DNA of 64,000 bases, taken from NCBI GenBank assembly GCA_027627225.1, contig CM051030.1, positions 22,975,105-23,039,104 of the forward strand. Reading direction: 5' to 3'. A model generated the notes under the pieces. The model saw only the letters and a list, made by a program, of their open reading frames with translations, had not been told where the DNA came from and did not search any database. This DNA comes from Congeria kusceri (Eukaryota; Mollusca; Bivalvia; Myida; Dreissenidae). Of the stretch, positions 45,200 to 58,124 are shown in pieces (positions within the stretch are counted from its first letter, which is position 1; each line of letters opens with the position of its first letter). The position numbers and the translations under genes were made by a program.

Positions 45200-48100
45200 A
45201 CGCTTTAGTTTTTGAAGTGAAAACATTTTAAGACAATTTAAAATAATTAAAATTATGAATAAGTCCATTTAAAGATATTATGTCAAAGAAACATTGGTTT
45301 CCTATTGCATTATAAATGATTGTGATTGGAATCAGTCCTAAACAAATAATCGTTGATTAATCAGAGCCAAAAGTGAATAATTCATCAAATTCATCATGAC
45401 GAAATAGGTGGTTTGTTGTTGTTCAGCAGAAATCATAATTTACCAACAGTGTCAATTTATTTTGTTAAACTTGCTCCTAAAGTTAAAACAAAAACGGTTT
45501 TAATTTGCAGATTTTGTGGTGCTAAAACACAAAATAATATAGTTTTTATCTGCTTGATGTAATAAGACAAAACGTGTTTTACCATTTACATAATAATATT
45601 ATCTATACAAAGGCTCTTAATAGATAAAATGTAGTGTATTACAATGACACCCCCTTCACATTGTAGTGATTTGTCAATTATACATGTAATATAAAAGACA
45701 TAATGTCTCAAAACTAAACTAAATGCAAGTTTTTTTTTATGTGAATAATTATTTGTTAATACAAATAGAATATATGTTTACGATTTTAAAATCACATTCA
45801 AGAATTTACTTGTGCAATGTACATTACATGCAATGTACATTACATGAATTATATACGAAGGGCAGTAAAAACGTTAATGGACAATCTCATTATTTTTCGC
45901 ATAATTGTAGACCCATGTAGATGAAAATACAGCTATAAAATAGTTGATGTGTGTTGAATAAAATGACGAAAACGCATTTGGTTATTTTAATAAATAAGTA
46001 TCTTATGACTACTTCATTTGTATATACAGTGACTAATGCGGGGCACTTCAGATTATTTTTTCTTAAAATGTTCGATACAATATAAAGAATGATATTTTTG
46101 GGAGAAAACCTTGTCGAATTATAAGGAAAATCCCACTGATGTTAAGTTTACATACATGTTTTAAAACGTTAACAAAGTTGACGTCATACGACAAACATCA
46201 ACGGAACGCTAGTCATTTGAATTGTGCCGTTACGTTTTGTCAAGACAGAAAGATGGCCTCCACGAAAAAAAAGTGCAATTTTTATCAAGCATTGCGTTAG
46301 AGCGGGAAAAGACACCCCGGACAAAATTAAATAGGGGTCCATTTTATTAACTGTAAATGATAGCAGATTCTATGGTGTACAAACGATTATATTCGCCTCC
46401 TCTTAAAAAAGCTTAAGTTGCCAAGTCGGACCAATTGAGAAGAATGTCATCGCGGATTAGTATCCAGGATCAGACAGAACTCCTTGAGGCATTCCAATCA
46501 TCTTTCGGGTGGCTGACAGAGTCGTTGTGTGCAGAGGTGTTTCGAAAATGAGTTATGAAACTCAGGAACTCGGCTAATATTTTGAAATAAACATTGACAT
46601 TAATAACGTTAAGTGCGCCGCGGTACTAATCGGTGTATATACAATGGTATGTAGTTCTTTTTCCTATTGTTATAATATCCTGATTTTGTGTATATCTTTT
46701 GTACATATACTATTTGATATTTGTGTAATTTTTCAGGCGGATCAGTTAAGTTTTAATAAAATTATGAACTTTGTCCATTTACTTTTTGACTGCCCCTCGT
46801 ATATATCATCCTATTTAATGTTAGAGGTAACCAATGGTTGTGCGTATACCTATACGCAACAATAACCATAGTTCATTTTAACATGCAATACACGGATATT
46901 TAACAACAAAAAACTAAGATAATACATGCTTAATAACAACTCTTTATTGTAACCGGTTTTCAACAGCAAAATGGTATAATACACACATTCTGTGCGCATA
47001 TATATTTACAACGATTCTTGCAATAGAAAATTATCATTCACTCAGTACATACAAAGTATTATCCATTCAGTATACACAACTGGTATATAGTGTGAAATGT
47101 ATTATAAATTTCATATTCAAACAAACCCTATTTCATAAATATTATTTACCCTGTTTTAGAACTAATGTAGGTCATAAGTTCAACGATATGGTAAAAGTCC
47201 TATCTTAGGTGAGCAGACGATCAAACATGGATACATTTCTCCAAGCGAGCGGGGGGTCAAAGATAATTGCATTACCCACTCTCTCAGATATGACTGATTG
47301 GCAAAGGTGAATAATGTGGCTGCGTTTTATAATCAAGTGTAGCGTAAAACGTATTCTTAATTTTATCATAAGAACGTTTATTGTATATTAAGGCAGAATT
47401 GGGTTATACATAGCCTATACTGCTACTTAACAAAACCAACCTCAAATCTTATCTGGATGTTGCATTGTCAGGTTAATAATAACTGCTAAGATGATACCAT
47501 ACACAACAATTATTTTAAATATGAAAGTAACTTTGTTTTCAACAATTCTTTTGCTACATAAGCCATTGTTAGTTGAAAGCGAGTTACGGATAAGTTAGTT
47601 GGTTCTGTCATAATGCTAGAAACACATAAGCTATTCCTTTGAATATTGAGATCACACTGCACTGTTGAAGGTATTGTTTTGCTGACGTCTAACGACGTAC
47701 CGATTCAATCTGCTCTGTTTTACCTTCTTTCATAAAATGTGAAAAGAATGTTAAATCATTTTCACAGCAAATATTAGTTTAATGCTTCGGTAATCTTTCA
47801 AAAAGATGGGCTATATCGCAGGAAACCTACACAGTTTTTCACTAATTGTGAAATTAATGACCTCGTATTTTCGACAGTTTTGTTACGTTTTCCCTAAAAA
47901 CATTCACAAATAAGCAATATACGTTAAAGGGAACAAAGTGTGATTGTACTAGTGTACTATTAAGGAATGTTATAAGGGTTACCTTTCTTGTAAATATATA
48001 AAATACTGGCAACTAAAATTAAAAGACACAATTCTAACATCAACTATGATTTTGGTTTTATAAATTCCAGAACCAGTTATACCAATGAAAGTTTTTCGTC

Positions 48101-48530
48101 GACTTTACACTGAATCTGCTGTTGGCGACCACGGTACAGCTTTTCGTCAGTTTTCTTGAAAATAATGTGATGTTTCGTCTGTGAATTCCAGCTGAGCTTG
48201 TGCCATACTGTAAACATGATGTGAAAACGCACTGCTTATATACACGATAAAGCATATTTTTGACCTTGAACCGATGCTGCTGATAAACCTTAACCCATAT
48301 TGTCTGACCTATTGACCTCTTTAAATAAATTAGATGATGACGTTGGTTGACCTCAATCCGATGTTGAAGTGTTCCGGGTCACAGACATGCGCCACAGTAA
48401 CCTAAAATGACTGACCCAAATAACAAACCTTGACACTGATCCGGATGATGACGTAGGGTTGACCTACTGATCTGGATCTTGGGGTTGCGCCACTTGCGCC
48501 AGATCTAATAAACCTCATTTGCTACTACTC
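45200..48530. other. AT-rich spacer, no gene recognised
   Basis: Contains a 16 bp tandem duplication 'caatgtacattacatg' (45815-45846). A 35-codon ORF at about 46446-46553 and other short ORFs show no recognised domain. Confidence 0.5.
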
Positions 48531-48539
48531 TTAAGAGTT

Positions 48540-49060
48540 TGTGCGATTTCCGCTCAGAATTTCTTCTTGGAATCTACGGCGATTTCTGGTCGGCAGTTAC
48601 TCTTGGGATATTTTGCGTTTTCCGTTTGGGTGTCATGTTTATGACTATATGCAATTTCCGGCCGGGAGACCATCTTTGGACTTTCTGCGTTTACTGGTCG
48701 GGAGTCATACTGGAATCTTCTGCTATTTCCGGTCGGGAGTTGTTCTTGGGATTTTGGGAGATTTCCGGTCGGGAGTCATATTTAAAACTTTCTGCGATTT
48801 TCGGTCGAGTGTCACTCTTGGGACATTCTGCGTTTTCCGCTCGGGTGTCATGTTAATGACTATGTGTAATTTCCGGTCGGGAGACCTTCTTCGGACATTC
48901 TACGTTGTCCGGTCGGAAGAAATTCTCGACATTTTCGGCGATTTCCGATCGGGAGTCATATTGAGAACCTACTGCGATTTCCGGTCTGGATTCACTTTTG
49001 GTACTTTGGGCGATTTTTGGTCGGGATACGTTCTTTCAACTTTCTGCGATTTCCGGCGTT
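48540..49060 (+). repeat. ~36 bp minisatellite with higher-order structure
   Basis: About 14 units of 'tgcgatttccggtcgggagt' plus 'catact-gga-cttc'. Because the unit is near a multiple of three, a 176-codon ORF (48541-49071) stays open with repeats like DFRSGVIL-TFC. A block of six units repeats: 'tgcgttttccg...ggtgtcatgtt-atgac' occurs near 48619 and again near 48831. No start context or splice sites suggest a real protein. Confidence 0.8.
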
Positions 49061-49794
49061 TGTTTATTTAATGAATTGTATTGGATAATAAGATAGTGAT
49101 GTTGTTCACAGCAAGAGATTGTTCAATAATGTCCACAATGTTCGGTAAAATCATTTTGCATAAATTGTCTTACTTGCTTACCGTTCACAAAACATCCCGA
49201 TTGGGTATGCTACATAATACGCGTGTATATTGAGTTTTTTTGGGGGGAAATAACTTTTGTTTCTACAATATTGCCTTTCTGGTCTAGAACTGGAATTCTC
49301 TGACATTTGAACCGGTGCTCACTTTTGTTCTGAAGAGTAGTATGACTTTTTTGCATTTTACAATAGCTCGTACAGTCCGGCATTCAACACACATTGTATT
49401 TTATTCCTCCGCTTGTTTCTGTGATCAAAATTTCAGGCCTTGTTGTCGCGGCCATCTTCTTCCGAAAAGCTTTTTTCACATTTTGTCTGTAATCACGTCT
49501 CTCATTCACCAGTGATAATCGTTCATATTGATCGGAAGAGTCCGTTAGTATTACAGCACTATAACCGTCTGTCATTGTCTTGTAGAGTCTTCATCACATC
49601 TTCTTGGTATATGTAGGAGTTTCACTATAAAAACTTGTTATAAATTAAACTAAATAATTATCTTAACGCTATTTTTTTTAAATTGTTCACGTCGAACCGG
49701 ACGTGACGTCATTTAATAAAAAAATGTAACTACAATTGCCGCCTCTTTATCTAGTTGTCACTTCTGTAATGCTTGTCCGACAACAATGATGCAT

Positions 49795-49846
49795 AATAAT
49801 AATAATAATAATAATTATTATTATTATTATTATTATTATTGTTAGA

Positions 49847-49890
<44 letters not shown>
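49795..49890. repeat. palindromic AAT/ATT microsatellite
   Basis: About nine aat units are followed directly by about 20 att units with one interruption (gttaga), so the tract can fold on itself. Confidence 0.95.
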
Positions 49891-49893
<3 letters not shown>

Positions 49894-50332
49894 AATGAGC
49901 ATTGATGAATAATAAGTACAGATCTTGTTCAGTTACATAATCATGTAAGATTGACAACATGATGTAAGATTGTTACATAATAATGTAAGACTGAAAACAT
50001 TTATTGTCAACAATCCATCAATGAATTTTTGCGTTATGCTAATTTGATAGTTATTCGTTTTGTGCACATTAACGATAACAATTCATTTGTTGGCGTGACT
50101 ACCTTTGATCTATAATACTCATATTCTTGGATTGTTAAAGCCAAAGTATTAGTTTATGAAGTCCTGGCGTACTCAAACGTTTTAAATCACGGTGTACTGT
50201 ATACTGTGGAATGATTCACAACTCAGTTTTGAGACGCTACAGTGTTACACTTGAATGCTTATTTATCAGTGTAATTGAGTAAATGTAAACATAACAAGAC
50301 AGTTTAAAGCACTTCCTGGTCTAAATAGCAAA

Positions 50333-50390
50333 ATGGTGAACGTGTTTAAAATCATAATGTTTATTGGTGGATTACACATTATTTCCCGAG
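50333..50390 (+). CDS. candidate signal-peptide exon, phase 1
   Basis: An ATG in good context (agcaaaATGG) opens MVNVFKIIMFIGGLHIISR plus one base, then a donor 'gtaaca' in phase 1. A short Lys-containing start and a hydrophobic core fit a signal peptide. A phase-1 junction after the leader is the rule for Ig-superfamily genes and would join the phase-1 Ig exons of this cluster. The gene it belongs to would lie downstream; no Ig exon was recognised up to 64 kb, so the intron is long or the exon is orphaned. Confidence 0.5.
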
Positions 50391-50524
50391 GTAACAGTTT
50401 GATTTTGTACTTGCACTATTTAAACATTATGCGTTTTGCTTAAATATTTAACTAAAACAATAATCAAAACGCAAACTCTACATTTATTGATCAATTATTA
50501 GAATTCTACGAAGTCACAGTGAGG

Positions 50525-50645
50525 TCTTAGACTTTGATATAATACGGGATATCTCAAATGGCTTATCCGGATTTCAGAGTACATGTTGTCCGGTGTATTA
50601 GTGTCTCCAACGGGAACGGTGGGTTGGGCATATCAAAGTCTAAGA
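50525..50645. mobile_element. 121 bp inverted-repeat element
   Basis: 'tcttagactttgatat' at the left and 'atatcaaagtctaaga' at the right are perfect 16 bp inverted repeats. The interior has no ORF. It is MITE-like. Confidence 0.8.
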
Positions 50646-53600
50646 TAACACTAATTCTAATCATTCATAAATAAATTTCGAATAATTTATTAATTGTACG
50701 TCATCACAGTGTGACTCAGCCTTTTCTATGAAAATTTTAGTAGCCACCGAACTACAAGGGAATGGACTTCGCAAATAAACTAAGCTCTCTGTTTTTTGTG
50801 ATATGTTAATCCACTGAATAAACAGTACTTCAACTGTTGCAGAACATGTTATATATTAACAAAAATACCGGTACTATGGAAATTTTCTCAGTTGTATAAT
50901 TACATCAATTACAAATCTGAATAACCCATGTGGCAATCACAAACAACATTGCTTGTAATCAGTGTTATAATTACCGAGAATCGCTAATGTAAACAGAAGT
51001 GCCGTAAGTAATCGGCTTATCATAAAACTGCCGGAAAATGCACTCTTTTATACCAACAAGCTGTCCAAATGATTGGCGAGAGCTTGGATTTGTTTACACA
51101 TTATGCCGGAAAATGCACTCTTCAATTCAATATACAAAAGCTTTAAAATTTCACTCCTCGATTTTTTAAAATAGCCAACTTGAAATATGAACATAATTTG
51201 AAAATGACACGTATTCTATATTAATAAAATAAAGAAACAGAAGTGTCGCTTTAATAACTTATTTTTGTTTTAGAAATAGTCTGCAAACATAATGCAATGT
51301 AAAATATTGTGTCAGAATTTTACATTCATGTAAATAAAAATGTAAACCCATAAATTTTATAAACACCAAAAATTTAAATTTCAAATATACTGTAGATTGT
51401 ATCGATAAGATCGCTGTGGAAATATTATACGCCGCGTTTTGTCACGACATTCAAATAAAAATCAAAGTCATTGAAAATATATCAAACAGATTACATACAT
51501 AACCAGACGTCACATGACACTCAAGTGCACATTTAATTAAGCAGCTCAACTACCAAGTTTATTTGCATATAAATTAATAGTTTTAAATGTTTAACAAAGT
51601 TTTGCAAAACTGTATTTCTTGAAAACGTTACATTTGATAAACTTTGAATCATGTAAATTTCACATTGTGCCAAATAATTAAATACAAAATTGAACTTGTA
51701 TAGCTCGTATTTTAATGTTTTTATTTGTGACCATTCAAAGCAATTAATATTTTTGTTCCATTATGACATAATAAAACTCACAAGATGAACAATATTTAAG
51801 TTTCTTTTAACATCAATATTGTTACCAAATAAAAATGTTTACTCTGAAATGTACATAGCTATGGTTCACACATGACTGATCTTATACTTTGTCAACGTAT
51901 TGTTAGCGTTCAGTTTCAACGTTTACTGTAAACAACCAACAGTTGCTAATACAATTGTCAGTAAAGATTTCAATATTTAAAACATTTGTTTTTACATTAT
52001 ATATGGATATCTGCCATTAATTATTAGGCATAATTAGCAATTTGGTTTATTTTATAAAAGTGCTAAGAATTCCACAAAATTTATTTGAAAAAATCCTATG
52101 TAGGCATACTTGGATCAGTTGTGGAATATTGCAGCAAAAACGAGAAAATATAAAGTCCCATGAATTTGCCGTATTGCTTTCAAAATTATTGTTATTATAT
52201 TGAGACAATGAGATTATAAATTAAATTTTCTGCATTTTTACATTAATTGATTGATTAAAACTATTCTACAAAAAGTAATTTATTCAGCAGAAAAGGCAAA
52301 GTAATTGAAAATAATTAAATTTATTTGACAATTACGGCCTAAATCTTGGTCAGTAGTTACATATTTTCAATTAATTTAATTGACTTTGGTCTCAATTATT
52401 AATTATTTTCAATTCCATTCAATATATATATTATAAAACAGCACATCCCTGCATAGGCTTACATTAATGTTTTCAAAGATAGTTTTCATTTTTATTGTGT
52501 CGACTATGGTAACTAATAGAAGAGCCATCACTATAATGTAACATATGCCCCGAATGCTCTTTAAGTAAGTGCAACATTGAAACTAATAGATATGTGTAAA
52601 TAAAAATGAATAAAACTGTAAACTGAATTAACTCAGTCAATATGGCTGCTATAGAAAAACACGTGAAAAACTTTAACCGCGATTTCTAAGTTAAAAACTT
52701 TAAAAAAAAAGCATAAATCATTCAAAAACAAAATATTGTTATGCCAACTCATGGGGGTAGCTTTTTCTGCACAAGACAGTGGAGGGAAAAGCACTTGAAG
52801 TTTAAAGTAAATACATTTAAAAGTATTCAAGTTATTGGTATTTAATGAAAAACCTAACCAAAAATGTGTAAGGTAAAAAAGGAACATAAATCTGTTGAAC
52901 CACAAAACAGCTTTTTCGGGGCTGATTTTCTTAGTTGAACCATTGATGGTTGCAGCTGGGGACTAGTCCATATTTCTTTTTCTGTTTTGCATTCAAGAAT
53001 TTGTATCTCTTTGCCATGAAGTCCTCTTATCATTTTTATTAGTGGATTGTCTACAGCCATATTTTTTTATCGGGTACTGCCAAGCCCAGTCATAACACAC
53101 CTAGGTGTGTCCAAAGCGACAGTTTCCCTTTTGACTTCCCCCACCGCTTCCACAAGGAGTGATCTCTTTAAAACAGGGGCCTCAATAGTCTATGTAAAAG
53201 ATAATGAGAGTAACACAGTTTGCAATCGTAACCGGTGGTAATTGAATATCTTGTACGTAAAAGCCAACTTATTTAGGAGAACTATCTAAAAGGAACATAC
53301 AACTTTAAAGCTTTTAAAGTTGTTTAAACAGCTGAAAATGTTACATCCAACAAATCAAAAGCTTGCTAGATAATAAATTATTTTTGTCCTTGACACTTGT
53401 TTTTTTAAGACAAATTTTTTATAAAAAAACTGGACTGCAAAAACATCACAAATTTAATATAAGAAATGCTACTATTAAATTGTTAATGTATTGAAATATA
53501 TTCAATATTTGTTGAATAATGGTGTTGTTTCCTATGTCCTGGTCTATGCTCGTAAAGGTTGGTCAATGTAGTTTGTTGCAAAATTGTAAATTTTATTATT

Positions 53601-54200
53601 TTCATTTCATATAGCATCTTTTTGACAGAAGATGTTTTAAATCAATTAATGTCAATCATGATTTCTAAGTCTAAACAAACTTGTGTGTTTATGGGTGATT
53701 ATTGGATTTTTAATCTAAAGAAAAAAGAGATGTTTCTGGATGAATGTTTGTTACCATGGTTAGCAAATAACACAAAAAACTGCTCAAAGACCTCTGTGCT
53801 CGATCCACAATAGTCTTTGACATCAAGAATGTATTCCCCGTGAGCATATTGGTGAAGGCATAAGTGATAATATCATGTTCCAATGTCCAGGTTGATAAGG
53901 CACGCCACATGAAATTTGAAAGAAACTGTTGGCAATGCTGAATATTTGCAGAACCAGTAAACTGAGTAATCAATCTTAAATTTTAATGTAACAGTTTGAT
54001 TTAGTTTAATGCAATTTAAGCAAGTTTTCTCATCAGAACAAGCAGTCGAAGTTGATCAGCCACGGGTGGCATTATAGTACCTTGCATTACATTTTTTTCG
54101 CCAAATGCTGAATGCCTCATAATCCATTTACATATATGGACTGGTAAATTCTGTAAACTCACTATTTAAAAAAAAAGAGAGCATGTTGTAAAAATATGTG
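50646..54200. other. AT-rich spacer with unassigned ORFs
   Basis: ORFs near 52.63-53.24 kb and 53.56-53.97 kb on both strands have somewhat better composition than the rest, but no domain that I can name. One plus-strand reading includes CVFMGDYWIFNL, faintly like the GDxN motif of LINE endonucleases. They may be fragments of an old element. Confidence 0.4.
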
Positions 54201-54213
54201 ACCAGACTTAGAA

Positions 54214-54264
54214 TAAACGTGACGTAACAATGATTTGGAGTAAACATGACGTAACAATGATTTG
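54214..54264 (+). repeat. 27 bp tandem pair containing tgacgtaa
   Basis: The core 'cgtgacgtaacaatgatttg', with a g/a change in the second unit, occurs at 54214-54237 and 54241-54264. Confidence 0.8.
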
Positions 54265-55430
54265 ACTGTTGTCAAATACTCTTAGCATCTGTGCAACTTT
54301 CAATGTTGTCACATGATGCCACGACATGTCATTGAATTTATGTCAGCATATTAAGCGAAAGATGCTCATTATACATAATATGATTACATGAATTGAGACA
54401 TAATGTAATGTAGAATGTTAAAACATAAATAAATGCTACCGACTTTTTATAAAAGTTGAACACCAGTGCATAATATTTATCAATGCAATTCAGTTCAATA
54501 CCATTTTCAACTATTTTAACTTAAAATAAACCCACTAATTTTCTGTTCTGAGTCACGTTCTTTCGAAAGCATTTGTACATAAATCGGTCATAAAATTCAA
54601 ATATTGTGTTCATTTTGTCAGAGTATCAAACACAGAATTGTAGGTGATACAAACCTACTGAATTAGATGCTTATTTTTGTGTGTGTGTGCATTCATGAAT
54701 GATTTTAATTGAACGCGCTTTTAGTTGTTGTATCAAAGCGTGTGCTTTCGGTTAAACTAGATACATAAACACAGCTGACAATCAAATAGTTATCGCTAAT
54801 AAACACATACATTTAATTACATTAATTAATGCAATTCAGTTGTTGTTAACAGTTTTTACAATAGCTGCGTGTTTTCTTGCGGTTCGTAAACTTATTGGCT
54901 TTTAACCTGCGATATATCCCACAGTTAATTATTCCGACTAGCTATACATCCACATAATTATTGGTTTGATCATGCACAGTAATTATTTCGCATTAATGTC
55001 GCATTGTTTTTTTATTATTATTGACTTTTTAATTACGTAAGCTACAGTAAACGATAACGGGATCATTCGCCCCGAAAATGTTTCGCCATGAAGGAAAAGC
55101 ATATACGTAATGGGGCCAGTAGATGCATTTCTTTCAATTATTAAAAAACGTAGGATTCACTGTGTGATTGCTAATATAAGCACTGGTGACTTTCGTTTAA
55201 TTTCCTTAAACTTAATGCACCGATATTGCGATTTATAGCAACCGCAAATAACGCAAAGGCGAGGTTAATAATGTTCAGATGAAAATAATAAGTAAGGAAT
55301 TATGCCATCATAAATAGAATAATACAACATTGCACCATAAGGTACAAAACACTTACAAGCTCTATAGATTTTTCCGCGAATCCCACCTGCTTAAAATCGG
55401 ACGCAAATAGCGTCGCGTAAAGAAAGTAAT
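54265..55430. other. AT-rich spacer, nothing recognised
   Basis: No coding region, inverted repeat or tandem array seen. Confidence 0.5.
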
Positions 55431-56408
55431 GCGAACAAAATATTTATGAATGAACATACACGTATTTACAAAAACAAATACATTTATACAGCGCAAAAAG
55501 TATTTTGCAATATTCAATATTCAATTGCGCTTTACATAGTCCTATTCACAAAGCCCTCGTATTATGCATTTAGTCAGTCAAAGAAAACAGTGAACATATG
55601 TTTTTTAAGTTTGCATCTGAATTGATTTTCATTCTGCAAGCACTTCAAGTCTTTTGGAAGAGCATTCCACCACTTAGGTCCAATAACAGTTATGGATCTT
55701 TCAGCCATTTTTGTTCGGGTTCTGGAAATCGTAAAGTTAGTAGCGCATGTTGATCTTAACCTGTATTGACCTTGATTGCAATTGAACAGTTGTCCGAGAT
55801 AAACTGGGCGGTTCCATGTATAATTCTAAATACGAGTACTAGAATTTTAAACTTTATTCGTGCACGCACTGGAAGCCAGTGCAGTGCTTTGAGAATATCC
55901 ATGCTGGATTGGTCGCATGGAGCGTTAGTAACAATTCTGGCTGCGCTATTCTGAATTCTCTGTAGTTTGGCAATCTGATATTCGGGGATTTGAGTGAAAA
56001 GACCATTGCAGAAGTCTAGTGAGTGAATAAGGCCGTGCACAAGAATCTCAGTATATTTCTGTGATAGATGACTACGATTGACTTTCAGATTTCTCAGCTG
56101 CACTCAAGCAATTTGACATTTCTTTCTTGTTTGTTTTTCGAAACTTAGAACGCTGTTCATCTGTACACCGAGGTCTCGTAGGTGATCCACACACTTTACT
56201 ACGCAGTCACCGACATTTACGCTCGAGATGTCCACTTTTGACAACTAACGTTCAGTACCATATATAATTACTTCTGTTTTTGAATTGTTCATTTTCAGTT
56301 TGAAGTGAGTCATCCATTCAATGACGTCTTTAAGACAATCATCAATCTGCTGTAGTACAGATTCCTCATTTTGTGGATTACCCGCTTGGATCTTGAACGG
56401 TAGCTTGT
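55430..56408 (-). mobile_element. CR1/Jockey-like LINE fragment
   Basis: Minus-strand readings, in order, give QQIDDCLKDVIEWMTHFKLK with MNNSKTEVIIYGT, then VDHLRDLGVQMNSVLSFEKQ, then the open part (56103-55756) with LDFCNGLFTQIPEYQIAKLQ, RIQNSAARIVTNAP, ALHWLPVRARIKFKILVLVF, and finally SITVIGPKWWNALPKDL. This is the region after the RT catalytic core in CR1- or Jockey-type LINEs. Stops occur between pieces. The 5' part is missing beyond about 56408, where a different element begins. Confidence 0.85.
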
Positions 56409-56410
56409 GA

Positions 56411-56830
56411 TTAGAATTGCAACGATTTAATCATGGTTCGAATCAATTCGATTCGAATTCAAACATCATTTAGTTGAATATTTTGATTCGATTTTTTTAC
56501 CTTTTTACATGCTTTTGCATATTGTGGAGTCATGACTTACAGCAAAGTAACGATTTCTATTCGTTATTATGAATAACAACTGTAATGGTGCCTTCTATAT
56601 GAATATAAACAGATTTTATTTGTAAACATTGGTGATAATGTTTCAAAATGTTTCAAAACTAGTTTAATACAACAGCAACCGTGATGCCCTATACATGTAC
56701 ACGATTAATCTACACAAACATCGTAATTTTAATTAATGGATTGATACAAAAAACCTCTATAAATATATCAAAGAAAATCGAATCGAAATTGGTCGATTTA
56801 GTGTCTAAAATCGAATCGGGTCATTTACAT
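56411..56830. mobile_element. ATTCGAAT/AATCGATT-rich element, probably hAT-like
   Basis: The left side has 'tagaattgcaacgattt' and 'cgaatcaattcgattcgaat'; the right side has 'aaaatcgaatcg' twice. The composition resembles the hAT-like element in the receptor intron, but inverted ends and a target duplication are not clear. It truncates the adjoining LINE. Confidence 0.4.
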
Positions 56831-56839
56831 TTGCGTGAA

Positions 56840-57530
56840 GAAGGCATTGGAAGGATCTACCTTGGATGACCTTCAGGGAAATTTGTTAAAATCATTTTGA
56901 TTTATTAAACACATGGCTGCCAGGTGCAGGGCAGTTTTTCCTTTATGTATTGCTATATAAAGTCACATTGAAAATATAATTATATGCATGCACTAGCAGG
57001 ATTTCTAAATAATTATTACAGAAATGTTCTTTGGTATTCGTCTACCAGATTCCTTTATGTCGTTTTGATTTGTTAAAAATGCATGCCAGCAGGGGCTGGA
57101 ACAGGTTTTCTTCTATGGCTATATTGAAAAAATTGAAAATCTTCGTGTCTGCAGATTTTAAAGAAGTCCACATAAATGTTCTGTAAGTAATCCTTTACCA
57201 AATTCCTTGTAATTTTTGTGTTTCGTAAAAAAAACATGGTTGACAGGGCGCGGGACAATTTTATAAAATGGATATATTAAAAACTTTCCAAATAGTATTG
57301 TTTGAAACGACTTGCTGGATTTGGAATTAGTTTCACATAAATGTTCTACAAATACGAAATCATTTTGATTCTTTATAAAAACATAACTACACATGTACCT
57401 GATGGTGGATAAATTTCCTTAAATGGCTTTTTAAAACTTGTTTACATTTCCTGTCAGAAACCACTGATTGGATTCACAGTAGCTTGAAACAAATCTTTCT
57501 TGGTTTGCGCTTCCAATTTCCTTCAAATTA
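56840..57530 (+). repeat. array of ~170 bp 'tggccgccag' repeats
   Basis: Units carry 'ttccttggatgacc', 'ttttgatttgttaaa', 'catg-ctgccag', 'ggggc-gg', 'ttttcct-tatggctat' and 'aagtcca-ataaatgttct'. About four units. The same family is at 59.4-60.3 and 62.3-63.1 kb. Confidence 0.75.
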
Positions 57531-58124
57531 GTTAGTTTGTTATCTGTCATTGTTGTCTGTTTGCAGTATTTTTTTGTTCAATTGTCTCTGAATATGCTAT
57601 TACATTTGTACAAGTATATCTATGTTACCAACAAAATAAATCATTCGCACCTACACTCATGTGACAACTGTAAGAAAATTAAAAGCGTCAATCTGCCGGT
57701 CTGTGAATTTGTCCCGTTCAACTAAATAAATAATTGATATGGTTACACTAATAAACTGGGTTAGATTATACACATGATTATCCATCATTACTACACTTCG
57801 TAATGTTTCTACTACACATCTTTAACGCATAGATCATACATCAATATAAATCTACCTGTATGTGCAGAATGTTTGTAAACCAACAACATACACGTGTAAA
57901 TAACAGCAAACTACAAGTATTATATAATTTGATCTATATCGTCTGTGATCTCGCAGGATATATTAGTTGATACATGTATAAGGATGCATTGCATGTTGTT
58001 ATATATTCGTGTTTGATATTTTATTGCCTTACTTTGTAAATAACTGATACCTTATATGCTACGTTTGGGGTGACATACATGTACAATGAAACAATGAAGT
58101 CAATATTCAGTCGGGCTGTTTTTT

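Noticed and set aside
46260..46553. Two small ORFs with good start contexts (15 and 35 codons)
   Set aside because: Too short, no splice donor in frame and no recognisable product.
53047..53973. ORFs on both strands considered as an endonuclease or transposase fragment
   Set aside because: One weak motif (MGDYWIFNL) is not enough, and the remaining sequence matched nothing I know.
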